Origin: Pseudomonadota bacterium
GTDB lineage: Bacteria; Pseudomonadota; Alphaproteobacteria; Rhizobiales; Rhizobiaceae
NCBI GenBank assembly: GCA_023451735.1
Contig: JAEXYH010000024.1
Coordinates: 1-12,641 of the forward strand
Reading direction: 5' to 3'
DNA: 12,641 nt
Shown here: in pieces, positions 1 to 7,820 of the stretch
Position numbering within the stretch: the first letter of the stretch is position 1
Layout of the letters: each line of letters opens with the position of its first letter
Program-made: the position numbers and the translations under genes
The notes under the pieces: generated by a model
Told to the model about the DNA's origin: nothing
Database searches by the model: none
What the model saw: only the letters and a program-made list of their open reading frames with translations

Positions 1-29
1 GGGGCCTCCACTCACGACCATCAGGTGGC

Positions 30-420
30 TTACTTCGGATATTTGAATTCCGGCGCGGCCTTCAGCGCGTCCTTGGTGGTGTTCATCTTGGCCACCCATT
101 TGTCGTTGGCGGTATCGTGGGTGATGGCGACCGAGTTCGGCGACACGGCAACGTAGCGCTCGCCCATGCCGAGGAAGCCACCGACCGACAGGATGAAAGC
201 ATCGATCTTATCGTTCTTGATTGCGATATCGGTGATTTCGCCGACGGTTGAATTCTCCTGATTGGTGATGTTCAGGCCCTTGAGCTTCGAAGAGAACATC
301 TCGTCCTTCGAGACCGTCGAATACTTGGCCTCGGCCGGAGCAGCACCGGTAGTGGTGGTCGCAGTTTGCGCGAATGCGCCGGTTGAAATAACGGCGGTGG
401 CGGCAATAATTCGTGTGCAT
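30..420 (-). CDS. PRC-barrel domain protein, secreted; start region frameshifted
   Basis: A small exported protein with one PRC-barrel domain, a beta-barrel fold often found in stress-related periplasmic proteins of Rhizobiales. The frame ending at TAA (30-32) shows a hydrophobic stretch IIAATAVISTGAFA followed by QTA, which is a signal peptide with an AxA-type cleavage site. A Thr/Ala-rich linker follows, then the barrel, with KLKGLNITNQENSTVGEI near its start and FLGMGERYVAVSP in its second half. The frame stays open to 620, but no ATG, GTG or TTG lies a sensible distance before the signal peptide, and the far upstream part is only antisense to csbD. The ATG at 418-420 sits directly before the signal peptide but is one base out of frame (one extra or two missing bases at about 411-417). 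I infer the real start is this ATG and that an indel separates it from the body. It is divergent from csbD. The domain is well supported; the exact start is not. Confidence 0.75.
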
Positions 421-421
421 C

Positions 422-447
422 GGAACCGGCGGAGCCCCGGACGAGTT
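422..447 (+). promoter_or_regulatory. EcfG-type promoter candidate for csbD
   Basis: GGAAC at 422-426, a 17-base spacer, then AGTT at 444-447. This matches the alphaproteobacterial EcfG consensus GGAAC-N16/17-CGTT at eight of nine fixed positions. It would start transcription near 455, about 28 bases before the csbD ATG at 483. CsbD-like genes are commonly in the general stress regulon of this group. The mismatch at the first base of the -10 element lowers confidence. Confidence 0.5.
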
Positions 448-482
448 CTTGCCTCGTTGTTTTTATGAGGATTGGAAAAGTC

Positions 483-698
483 ATGAGCGGTACGACGGAC
501 AAGATCAAAGGAATGGCGAACGAGGCGGTCGGCAAGGCCAAGCAGGGCATCGGTGAAGTCACCGGCTCCGACAAGCTCAAGGCCGAGGGTGTCGCACAGG
601 AAGCCAAGGGCGACGCACAAAAAGCTGTGGGCGACGCCAAGAACGCAGCGAAGGACGTCGTGGACAAGACCGCCGATACGCTGAAGAAGCCTCTCTGA
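483..698 (+). CDS. CsbD-like general stress protein
   Basis: A 71-residue, highly charged, Ala/Lys/Asp-rich soluble protein of the CsbD family (YjbJ in E. coli). The N-terminus MSGTTDKIKGMANEAVGKAK and the following IGEVTGSDKLKAEG are the family's recognisable repeats, and an amphipathic Ala/Lys-rich tail (DAKNAAKDVVDKTADTL) follows. CsbD proteins are small, strongly stress-induced and of unknown biochemical role. An earlier in-frame ATG exists at 465, but 483 begins at the canonical family N-terminus and has AGGA about ten bases upstream. The gene has a candidate EcfG promoter before it and a clear hairpin terminator after it, so it is probably monocistronic. It is intact, unlike many neighbours. 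Confidence 0.93.
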   Translation: MSGTTDKIKGMANEAVGKAKQGIGEVTGSDKLKAEGVAQEAKGDAQKAVGDAKNAAKDVVDKTADTLKKPL

Positions 699-718
699 TC
701 ATATTGATCTCGCCCACG

Positions 719-749
719 GGGATTGCTGGCATATTCCGGCGATCCCTTT
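719..749 (+). terminator. Rho-independent terminator after csbD
   Basis: An 11-base stem: GGGATTGCTGG at 719-729 pairs with CCGGCGATCCC at 736-746, including two G-U pairs. The loop is six bases (CATATT), and TTTCCTTT follows. It lies 20 bases after the csbD stop. The stem is strong; the U-tract is short and interrupted. Confidence 0.7.
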
Positions 750-896
750 CCTTTGACGTGCGCTCAGGAGACTGGGCGATGATGTTGGGGGTGAAATCTC
801 GGTGAACCGTCGCCATCACCGTACTCCTTGGCAACCCGAACCGTGCGAAACAGCGTGCCTTGAACAGGCTCCAATATGCTGTGACGGGTTTGGTTG

Positions 897-1060
897 TCAG
901 GATGAAAATTCACGTTGCGGAAGGTGTCCCTTCGATGACGTTCTCGCCCGCGCCAAGGTTTCTGCCTCCCGGAACGTTGCATCGCGCTCGTCTCCGGGGG
1001 CATCAATTCCGCGCGTGTCATCAGCTTGCGCGCCTTCTTTCGATCCGTCTCGTTCGTCAT
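897..1060 (-). pseudogene. Small unrecognised protein, apparent frameshift in a C5 run
   Basis: I do not recognise this gene. On the minus strand an ATG at 1060, with AGAGG just before it, opens a Lys/Arg/Glu-rich frame beginning MTNETDRKKARKLMTRAEL. After the C5 run (G5 on the plus strand, 996-1000) the plausible continuation lies in the next frame, GDERDATFREAETLARARTS and then SKGHLPQREFSS, stopping at 897-899. Adding one C to the run joins the two halves into a single soluble, mostly helical, charged 54-residue protein. The total length (164 nt) is one base short of a whole number of codons, as this model predicts. The join is inference from composition and from the same kind of error nearby. 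It may instead be non-coding. Confidence 0.4.
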
Positions 1061-1179
1061 CGGGCCTCTCTGCCGCGAAGAACGACGAGAGCGGTTCGCG
1101 GTTTCGGTAAGATCCGTCCGATCGGTTGAACATTTACTTCCCATCCGACGTTGGTGCCCGAACGTAACTCGAGGAAGCC

Positions 1180-1394
1180 ATGCCAAGGTATGCGAACAAG
1201 CTCTGGACCGACCAGGACAAGACACGACTGCGCGAACTGGCGGCTTCGGCGCGTCGCTGGTTCGTGCGACCGCGGCACTCAGGCGTCCGTCTTCGAGCGT
1301 GAAACGGAAAGCTCTCGATCTCGGCTTGGCATTTCGAGGCGTGAAGCAAGTCCGGGCAGATTTGCGGGTCGCGGGAGTCCTCGACGGTGCGTGA
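1180..1394 (+). pseudogene. Small WTDxD HTH-like protein, frameshifted by one missing base
   Basis: The ATG at 1180 has GAGGAA a few bases upstream and begins MPRYANKLWTDQDKTRLREL, then AAS. From there the homologous sequence continues in another frame as GASLVRATAALRRPSSSVKR, ending LRVAGVLDGA at TGA 1392-1394. One missing G in TTCGGCGCG (about 1245-1253) restores AASGASLVRA and a 71-residue protein. As sequenced, the first frame would stop after about 40 residues. The pattern WTDxDxxRL...A..GAS..RA.AAL.R is shared with the intact gene at 8405, so these are paralogues. The tryptophan-led helix followed by a GAS..RA.AAL helix suggests a small SANT/Myb-like or helix-turn-helix DNA-binding fold. 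A regulatory role is inferred, not shown. It lies convergent to bphP. Confidence 0.72.
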
Positions 1395-1441
1395 CTGCCC
1401 CCGCAAATGATCCGGGCACGCGGTCAATAAAAAGCGCTCGA

Positions 1442-4036
1442 CTACGTGCTACGGCCTTCATTTTCGATGCCGAAAACGCTTGCAAAAGCGCGCGCCAGAT
1501 TTTCGACCGTATACGGCTTCTGCACGATCTTCCGCGAACGGTGGTCCGAAGGCATTTGCGCCTGCTCGCCGTAACCGCTGGCAAAGAAGAATGGCACACC
1601 CAGTTGCGCCAAGCGATCCGCAACCGGGAAGCTGTTCGCGTCGCCAAGGTTGATGTCGAGCACCGCGACCGAAGGCTTTTCCCTGTCGATCGCATCCAAC
1701 GCGCCCTGCACTGTCGCGTAGGTCTGGACTTCTTTCGCGCCCAATCGTGCCGAGATATCCTCGACATCGAGCGCGATGATGAGGCTGTCCTCGACCAGGA
1801 GAACCGTTTTGTCGATCAAGATACCGGGCGGCGGAAGTTTCTGGTGAAGGCCTCGTTTGTCGTGGAGGCGGCTCATAAGATTGAAGGTAGGCCCGGCATT
1901 GGCCTTGGCGTCCACCACGTGCCGTGCGGGAATAACAAACTGAAAGCGCGCGCCTTCCGGCTCGTAGCGCGCTTGCGCAGTGCCGCCAAGGTCATACGGT
2001 ACTGACCGCTCGATGATCGTCGTTCCGAACCCCTTGCGCGTCGGTGGTTTCACGACGGGGCCTTTGACATCTTCCCAGTTGAACACGAGGTCGCGGCTAT
2101 TGTTGCGATGCCATTCGATCTGAACCTCGCCGCTTGGCTGGGACAGGCTTCCATACTTGATGGAATTGGTGACCAGCTCGTGGAGAACGAGCGCCATTGT
2201 CGAATAGGCCGCTGGGTTGAGCAGCAGCGCGGGGCCGTGGGCCTTGATGGAGGACGGCCGACTGGCGAATGCTGCCGCCTCGGCCGCAATGAGGGCTTCG
2301 AGGGGTGCCGGTCCCCAATGATCGTCGGTGATCTGATTGTGGGCGCGAGCCAGCGCGTGGATGCGACCGTCCACGACCCGGACGAACTCCTTTACGCCGG
2401 GCTCGTCCGGCTGGGATTGCCGGATCAGGCCCCTGATGACACCGAGAATGTTGCGGACGCGATGGTTGAGTTCGGCAATGAGCACTTCCTGGCGAGCATT
2501 GGCCTGATGCCGCTCGGCGGCCGCCTCGTCCGCGAGCCGAAGCACGACCTCGATCAGCGTTGCGCGCAACGTCTCCGCCACCCTTATCTGCGAGCTCGTG
2601 AAAGGCTCTGAACGCCCCTGTACGAGTTCCTTCCATTCCTCGAAGCTCTCACGAGGTGTCAAGCGCGGCCCATTGGGGCCGTATTCGACGGGCTTATGTG
2701 GATCTCCCGCCCAACGCACGGATTTGACGATCTCTGGGCGAAAAAGAACGACGTAGTCGCGTGGCGATCGCGAGATCGGAATCGCGAGCAGTCCCGCCGC
2801 TTGCGAGGCGTACGCCCCTGCTCCTTCGACGATCGAGGCAATGTGGTCCGTCGCGAAAATCTTTCCGGCGGCCATGCCATTCAGGGCGCGGATGATGCGG
2901 CGGAACGCATCCGTCGGCGGCGTCGTTCCGGAAAAGGCATAATTGCCGTTGAGCCAGACGCCGACGCCGTCCGCCGGAATCGCATGGGTCAGGATGTCCG
3001 CGAGCCAATCGGGATCCTTCAACAGTGTTTCGTCGGAGGCAACGGCGCTTAGTAGTTGATCCGAGATATCGCGCGCCCGTGCTTCGTATTGCATCGCCGC
3101 CTGACGTTCACGGCTTTCCAATCGAAGCGAGAACATCTGAGTGAAGAGCTGCGCGACCGAGCGCTTCTGCAAAGGCGGACACATGGCCGCATAGTGGTGG
3201 CAGGCAACGAGACCCCAGAGTTCGCCTTCAACGATGATCGAGATCGACAGCGATGCGCCGACCCCCATGTTCTTGAGATATTCGATGTGGATCGGCGAAA
3301 CGGACCGAAGGACCGACATCGACAGGTCGAGGGGGCGACCGTCTTCGTCCCTTTCGGGGAGAACCAGCACAGGCTCTGCGTTCACATCGGAGATGACGCG
3401 CAAAAGATTGCGCTTGTAAAGCTCTCTCGCCTGCACGGGAATGTCGCTGGCCGGATAACGCAGGCCTTTGAAGGTACCAATCCCGGTTCGCGTGGCTTCG
3501 CCAACGACCTCGCCCGACCCTCCGCGATCGAACTTGTAGATCATCACGCGGTCGTAGCCGAGATACGCCCTGACCTGACGGGCGGCCTCCCGGTAGAATG
3601 ATGGAATGTCCGGCGCTCCATCAAGGCGCGAAACCATCGAGGTCACCGTCGACGTCGTGTCACCGGCAGGGCCATCGGAAGGCTGTGCCTCGATGATGAT
3701 CTGCCCGAACGACATATGCAGCGAGATGTCGAACTCGGACGCGCCTTTTACAATCGGACAATGAAACAAGCGCTCAACCGCGTTCGGCCCTCGCAATGTC
3801 GTCATCCGGTTGCGTAGATCGTGAATCACCGACGCGGGAAAAATCTCGGCCAGGGGGACGCCGACGAGATCGGTGTGCGTGTGGCCGATGAAGTCCGCGA
3901 CGTTGGCGGATGCTCTAGCGATGATCCAGTCGTTAGATGCGGCGAGCAGAAAACCGATAGGTTGGATGGCGCCAAGCAAATGAATGGGTTCACGGTCGCA
4001 ATTGGTAAGATCGACCTGGGAGACGATTTGGCTCAA
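1442..4036 (-). CDS. bphP: Bacteriophytochrome, HWE histidine kinase with C-terminal receiver
   Basis: A red/far-red light sensor kinase of 864 residues, intact. The domain order is PAS_2 (about 10-120), GAF (145-305), PHY (320-505), HWE kinase (515-705) and receiver (743-858). Cys13, in NCDREPIHLLGAIQP, is at the position that binds biliverdin in bacteriophytochromes. The GAF domain has the PASDIP motif (Asp198), SPIH (His250) and ACHHY. The PHY tongue motif PRESF is at 461-465. The kinase has the phospho-acceptor His525 (ELNHRVRN) and the N-box HELVTNSIKYG (Asn624). The receiver aspartate is Asp794 in VLDINLG, with Lys840 in QKPY. The start is TTG at 4036: an in-frame TGA lies two codons upstream, GGA is well placed, and a consensus EcfG promoter lies just before it. 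Oddities are IQPIG where most family members have IQPHG, and NWED where HWE kinases usually have W-x-E. There is no DNA-binding output and no heme oxygenase gene next to it. Confidence 0.93.
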   Translation of the reverse strand: MSQIVSQVDLTNCDREPIHLLGAIQPIGFLLAASNDWIIARASANVADFIGHTHTDLVGVPLAEIFPASVIHDLRNRMTTLRGPNAVERLFHCPIVKGASEFDISLHMSFGQIIIEAQPSDGPAGDTTSTVTSMVSRLDGAPDIPSFYREAARQVRAYLGYDRVMIYKFDRGGSGEVVGEATRTGIGTFKGLRYPASDIPVQARELYKRNLLRVISDVNAEPVLVLPERDEDGRPLDLSMSVLRSVSPIHIEYLKNMGVGASLSISIIVEGELWGLVACHHYAAMCPPLQKRSVAQLFTQMFSLRLESRERQAAMQYEARARDISDQLLSAVASDETLLKDPDWLADILTHAIPADGVGVWLNGNYAFSGTTPPTDAFRRIIRALNGMAAGKIFATDHIASIVEGAGAYASQAAGLLAIPISRSPRDYVVLFRPEIVKSVRWAGDPHKPVEYGPNGPRLTPRESFEEWKELVQGRSEPFTSSQIRVAETLRATLIEVVLRLADEAAAERHQANARQEVLIAELNHRVRNILGVIRGLIRQSQPDEPGVKEFVRVVDGRIHALARAHNQITDDHWGPAPLEALIAAEAAAFASRPSSIKAHGPALLLNPAAYSTMALVLHELVTNSIKYGSLSQPSGEVQIEWHRNNSRDLVFNWEDVKGPVVKPPTRKGFGTTIIERSVPYDLGGTAQARYEPEGARFQFVIPARHVVDAKANAGPTFNLMSRLHDKRGLHQKLPPPGILIDKTVLLVEDSLIIALDVEDISARLGAKEVQTYATVQGALDAIDREKPSVAVLDINLGDANSFPVADRLAQLGVPFFFASGYGEQAQMPSDHRSRKIVQKPYTVENLARAFASVFGIENEGRST

Positions 4037-4077
4037 AGTTCATTCCATGAAACAGATCAAATAGACAGGTCGGGAGA

Positions 4078-4102
4078 AACGGGCAAATTATTAGAGGGTT
4101 CC
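4078..4102 (-). promoter_or_regulatory. Consensus EcfG promoter of bphP
   Basis: Read on the minus strand: GGAAC (4102-4098), a 16-base spacer, then CGTT (4081-4078). This is an exact match to the EcfG consensus. Transcription would begin near 4070, giving a leader of roughly 35 bases before the TTG start at 4036. It faces away from the candidate promoter of the divergent kinase. It predicts that bphP is induced as part of the general stress response. Confidence 0.75.
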
Positions 4103-4128
4103 ATGCCTTGGAACATTGCGTGCCAGGT

Positions 4129-4153
4129 GGAACCGAAAGACCGTACGAAAGTT
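4129..4153 (+). promoter_or_regulatory. EcfG-type promoter candidate for the rightward hybrid kinase
   Basis: GGAAC at 4129-4133, a 16-base spacer, AGTT at 4150-4153: eight of nine consensus positions. The predicted start point near 4160 leaves a leader of about 75 bases before the ATG at 4235. Its -35 element lies about 26 bases from the bphP -35 element on the opposite strand, forming a GGTTCC...GGAACC inverted arrangement. A further GGAAC at 4110-4114 has no matching -10. Confidence 0.5.
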
Positions 4154-4234
4154 AAAGGGCAGTTTTATACCTGTGCTGCTACGTCCGTCTGAAACACATC
4201 GCAGGGGTCTGTACCCTGCCTAGTACCGAATGGA

Positions 4235-7200
4235 ATGAGCCCGTCAATGTCGGCGAATTCTCGTAACGCCGTATTGGCTGCTCTTGGGGACCGAATTCGT
4301 CAGATTGCGGACCCCGACGACCTAGCTTATGCAGCCGCCGAAATCCTCGGGCGCGAACTCGACGTCAGTCGTGCAGGCTATGGGACGATCGATCCCGTCG
4401 CCGAAACGATCACGATCAGCCGCGACTGGAATGCACCGGGGGTGAAGACTCTCGCAGGAGTCCTGCATTTCCGTGATTACGGCAACTACATTGAAGACCT
4501 TAAACGCGGAACGACCGTCGTCATTTCCGATGCGGCGCGCGATCCTCGCATCGGTGAACAGGCCAAGGCGCTGGCGGCGATTTCCGCGCGGGCGTTCGTC
4601 AACATGCCTGTTATCGAGACGGGCGGCGTCGTCGCTCTTCTCTACCTCAACCACGCCGAGCCTCGCGATTGGTCCGATGCTGAACTGGACCTGATCCATG
4701 AGGTGGCTGAGCGCACGAGAACCGCGGTTGAACGGCGGCGCGCAGAGCTTTCTGTTCGGGAAAACGAAATCCGCCTTGTCTTCCTCGATCGCCTCGGGCG
4801 CGCGACGGCGAACTGCCGGACAGCCGAAGAGGTCATGTCCGTCACGACATCGATGCTTGGCCAGCATCTTGGCGTGTCCAATTGCGCCTATGCCGATATG
4901 GACGATGACGAGGACGGGTTCACCATTCGCGGCGATTGGGCGTCCCCGGGCGCGTTGCACATTCTCGGTCGTTACAAGCTCGCGGATTTCGGCAAGAAGG
5001 CGGTCGCCGAACTGGGCCAGGGCCGACCGTTGATCGTCAATGACAACCTCGTCGAGCTCGATCCCGAAAAAGCGCAGGCGTTTCAAAGCATCGGGATCGG
5101 CGCGACCATCTGCATGCCCTATCGGAGGGAGGGGCGCCTTTCCGCCCTTATGGCGATCCACCATCGCGGCGCCCACAATTGGACCGACGTGGAGCTCGCG
5201 CTTCTTGCGGAGGTGACGGAACGATCCTGGGCTCATATCGAGCGGGTGCGATCCGAAGGGGCGGCACGTGAAGCCGCCGAGCGCCTCACGTTGGCAAATA
5301 ACGCGGCCGGGATTGGGACGTGGGACTACGACCCCGTCTCCGATGTCCTTCGCTGGGATGCGCGTTGCAAGGCGTTGTTCGGCCTGCCTCCCGGTGCAGA
5401 CGTTTCGTACGACGGAGCATTCCTTCCGGGAATCCATCGTGATGATCGCGAACGGGTACATGTGGCAGTCACCGCTGCATTGGACCCTGATCACCCGGTG
5501 TCGTATCGAACGGAATTTCGGACGATCGGCCTTCAGGACGGTGTCGAACGCTGGATTTCGGCGACAGGCGACACGATCTTCGCCAATCACAATGCGGTTC
5601 GGTTCGTCGGCACGGTCATCGACATCACCGATCTCAAAAAATCCGAACGACATCTCAGGATCCTGAACGATACCGGGGCGGCAGTGGCGCGAGAGCGCAA
5701 TCTGGAAGTTATCGTCCAGACCGTCACCGACGCCGGCGTCGAACTGAGCGGCGCGGAGTTCGGAGCGTTCTTTTACAACGTCCTGAACGCGGAGGGCGAA
5801 AGCTACATGCTTTACGCCCTCTCCGGCGTCCCGCTCGGCATTCGGAAACTTCCCAATGCCGCGCAACACGGCAGTCTTTGCGCCGACCTTCACGGGCACG
5901 GGAGTGGTCCGCTCGGACGACATTACCGCCGACGCGCGATACGGCCACAACGAACCGCGCAAGGGAATGCCGGAAGGACATCTCCCCGTTCGCTCTTATC
6001 TTGCGGTGCCAGTCATTTCCAGGAGCGGCGAGGTCCTCGGCGGACTCTTCTTCGGCCACAAGGAAGTCGGGCGTTTCCAGGTCGAGCACGAAACCGCCCT
6101 GCTCGGAATCGCGGGGCATGCCGCCACGGCCGTCGACAATGCAAGGCTTTTGTCCGAAGTCGAAAGAGAACTGGCGGATCGTAAGAGAGCCGAGGCCGCC
6201 CTGCAGGCTCTCAACGCAGAGCTTGAAGAACGCGTGGCGGCGGAAAATTGCTGAGCGATCCAAGACTGAAGAGCAATTGCGGCAAGCCCAAAAGATGGAG
6301 GCCGTCGGCCAACTGACCGGTGGCATAGCTCACGATTTCAACAACATGCTGGCCGTTGTCATCGGCGGACTGAATCTTGCGCGTCGGAAGCTGTCGAAGG
6401 GCGACATCGACATCGACCGGTTCATTGACGGGGCTCTCGATGGCGCAAACCGCGCCGCGACCCTGACACAGCGCCTATTGGCCTTTTCCCGGCAGCAACC
6501 ATTGGCGCCTGAAGTTCTGGCCGTGAACCGCATGATCGCCGGGATGAGCGAATTGCTAGATCGATCGCTTGGCGAAACGGTTAAAGTAGAAACGGTTCTT
6601 GCCGCCGGTCTGTGGAATGTGAAGGCCGATCCTGCCCAGCTCGAGAGCGCGGTACTGAACCTTGCGGTCAATGCGCGGGACGCGATGCCGTCCGGTGGGA
6701 AGCTCACCATCGAGACGATGAATGCATCGGTGGATGCGAACTATGCTCGCCAGTATTCCATCGAGCCCGGGCAGTTCATTCTCATTGCCGTAACCGACAC
6801 CGGCAGTGGCATGGACGCAGAAATCCTCGGCAAGGCATTCGACCCGTTTTACAGCACGAAAGAGGTCGGAAAAGGCACCGGCTTGGGTCTCAGCCAGGTC
6901 TACGGCTTCGTTCGACAGTCCGGCGGACACGTCAAGATATACTCCGAATTGAAAGTGGGAACGACCGTCAAGATCTATCTGCCGCGCTTCTACGGTGAGG
7001 TCGCGGCGGAGACCGACGTCACTGCTTCTCCTTTGAATGCAGGTAGTGAGCGCGAGCTTGTCCTGGTGGTGGAGGATGAGGAACGCGTGCGGTCCGTGTC
7101 GGTCGAGACGTTGCGCGATCTCGGCTACTCGGTCATCTCAGCCGAGGACGGCCCGGCCGCCATACGGCTGATCGAGAACGGCGCCCAGCCCGCCCTCCTC

Positions 7201-7437
7201 TTCACGGATGTCGTGATGCCGGGAATGACGGGTGGTGAGCTTGCGAAGGTGGTTAGGCGTCTTCTTCCGGGCATCAAAGTCCTGTTCACGACCGGCTATA
7301 CGCGAAATGCGATCGTTCACAACGGCGTCCTCGATGCAGGAACGCATCTGATCTCGAAACCCTATGCAATCCAGGACCTCGCAGAGAAAGTGCGCGCGGT
7401 TCTGGACGAGCAGTTGGGTGAGCTTCCGAGCGTTTGA
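4235..7437 (+). pseudogene. GAF-GAF-PAS-GAF hybrid histidine kinase with receiver; two frameshifts as sequenced
   Basis: One cytoplasmic sensor kinase of about 1067 residues, read in three frames: 4235-5830, about 5832-6245, and 6247-7437. Order: GAF1 (10-165), GAF2 (180-345), PAS (350-475, with HRDDR and a V-IDITDLKKSE exit), GAF3 (480-650), coiled coil, HisKA, HATPase_c, receiver. The H-box is GGIAHDFNNML (His near 700), the N-box AVNARDAMPSGG, the G-boxes DTGSGM and GKGTGLGLSQV, and the receiver aspartate is in LLFTDVVMPG (near 992). No membrane segment is seen. Frameshift 1 is near 5831: the frame passes from YALSGVP to RSAFGNFPMPRNTAVF (one extra or two missing bases). Frameshift 2 is in the A4 run 6244-6247: dropping one A gives ERVAAEIAERSKTEEQLRQ. 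Both halves keep family motifs, so sequencing error is likelier than decay. If the breaks are real, the sensor half is cut from the kinase. The signal sensed is unknown. An in-frame ATG at 4247 is an alternative start. Confidence 0.85.
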
Positions 7438-7535
7438 TTGTCTCCCTGGGCCACAGTCGGCAGTGATAAGGAACGCGGTGAAGAGTGCGCCGCTGTAAAT
7501 TACTGCCTGATGGCCGATGCGCGAAATACCGCATC

Positions 7536-7561
7536 GGAACCGAGCGTAGGAGCAGAGCGTT
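7536..7561 (+). promoter_or_regulatory. Consensus EcfG promoter before the 40-residue membrane protein
   Basis: GGAAC at 7536-7540, a 17-base spacer and CGTT at 7558-7561 (extended as CGTTTT to 7563). This is a full consensus match. The predicted start near 7570 leaves a leader of about 25 bases before the GTG at 7595, which has GGAG at 7586-7589. Promoter, ribosome-binding site and ORF are correctly ordered and spaced. Confidence 0.72.
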
Positions 7562-7594
7562 TTCGATAGTTGACTGCTGGATGCCGGAGCTCCC

Positions 7595-7717
7595 GTGTTT
7601 AAGACCAAGCCGAATCTGCGAAAAGGGCCGCAGGAGCCACCGAACGGTGAGCTTGTACTTGGGATCGTCGCAGTGGTCGTTTCGACGATCAGCCTTCCGC
7701 TCCTGTTTCACGTCTAG
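7595..7717 (+). CDS. Small single-pass membrane protein (40 residues), probable general stress gene
   Basis: A short GTG-started ORF of 40 residues, not a family I recognise. The N-terminus MFKTKPNLRKGPQEPP is basic and proline-rich, and residues 20-38 form one uninterrupted hydrophobic segment (LVLGIVAVVVSTISLPLLF), ending HV-stop at TAG 7715-7717. By the positive-inside rule the basic N-terminus should face the cytoplasm. GGAG lies five bases upstream of the GTG, and a consensus EcfG promoter lies 34 bases further up. An ATG at 7581 opens a different frame lacking the membrane segment. Nothing in the sequence shows a partner or activity. The promoter match together with the clean membrane segment makes this a credible small stress protein. 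Confidence 0.6.
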   Translation: MFKTKPNLRKGPQEPPNGELVLGIVAVVVSTISLPLLFHV

Positions 7718-7767
7718 CCCATCGTTGGTGTTTGCCGGAAGGCCCTTTGAGTAGCGGTCCGGAAGCG

Positions 7768-7793
7768 GGAACGGCGCCCCGCTTTGCGCTGTT
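7768..7793 (+). promoter_or_regulatory. Weak EcfG-like site before the ORF at 7821
   Basis: GGAAC at 7768-7772, a 17-base spacer, TGTT at 7790-7793: eight of nine positions. It lies about 28 bases before the ATG at 7821. The same stretch can also form a six-base hairpin (AGCGGG 7764-7769 with CCCGCT 7778-7783, then TT), so it may instead be a weak terminator for the preceding 40-residue gene. Confidence 0.3.
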
Positions 7794-7820
7794 ACGAAGC
7801 CGTGCAACACAGGACTGAAT

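Noticed and set aside
577..816. A minus-strand frame starting at an ATG at 816 with a strong AAGGAG ribosome-binding-site-like sequence.
   Set aside because: It runs through the csbD terminator and then antisense through most of csbD, with a low-complexity Arg-rich end. The ribosome-binding-site match alone is not enough.
1151..2005. A 284-codon plus-strand frame running into bphP.
   Set aside because: It is antisense to the receiver and kinase end of bphP and out of frame with the small HTH-like gene.
4322..5962. A 546-codon open frame on the minus strand opposite the hybrid kinase.
   Set aside because: It is antisense to well-conserved GAF and PAS domains and has no recognisable domain. 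Long antisense frames are common in GC-rich coding DNA.
5856..6254. A stand-alone GAF-domain protein of 132 residues.
   Set aside because: It is the middle of GAF3 and the coiled coil of the hybrid kinase, bounded by the two frameshifts.
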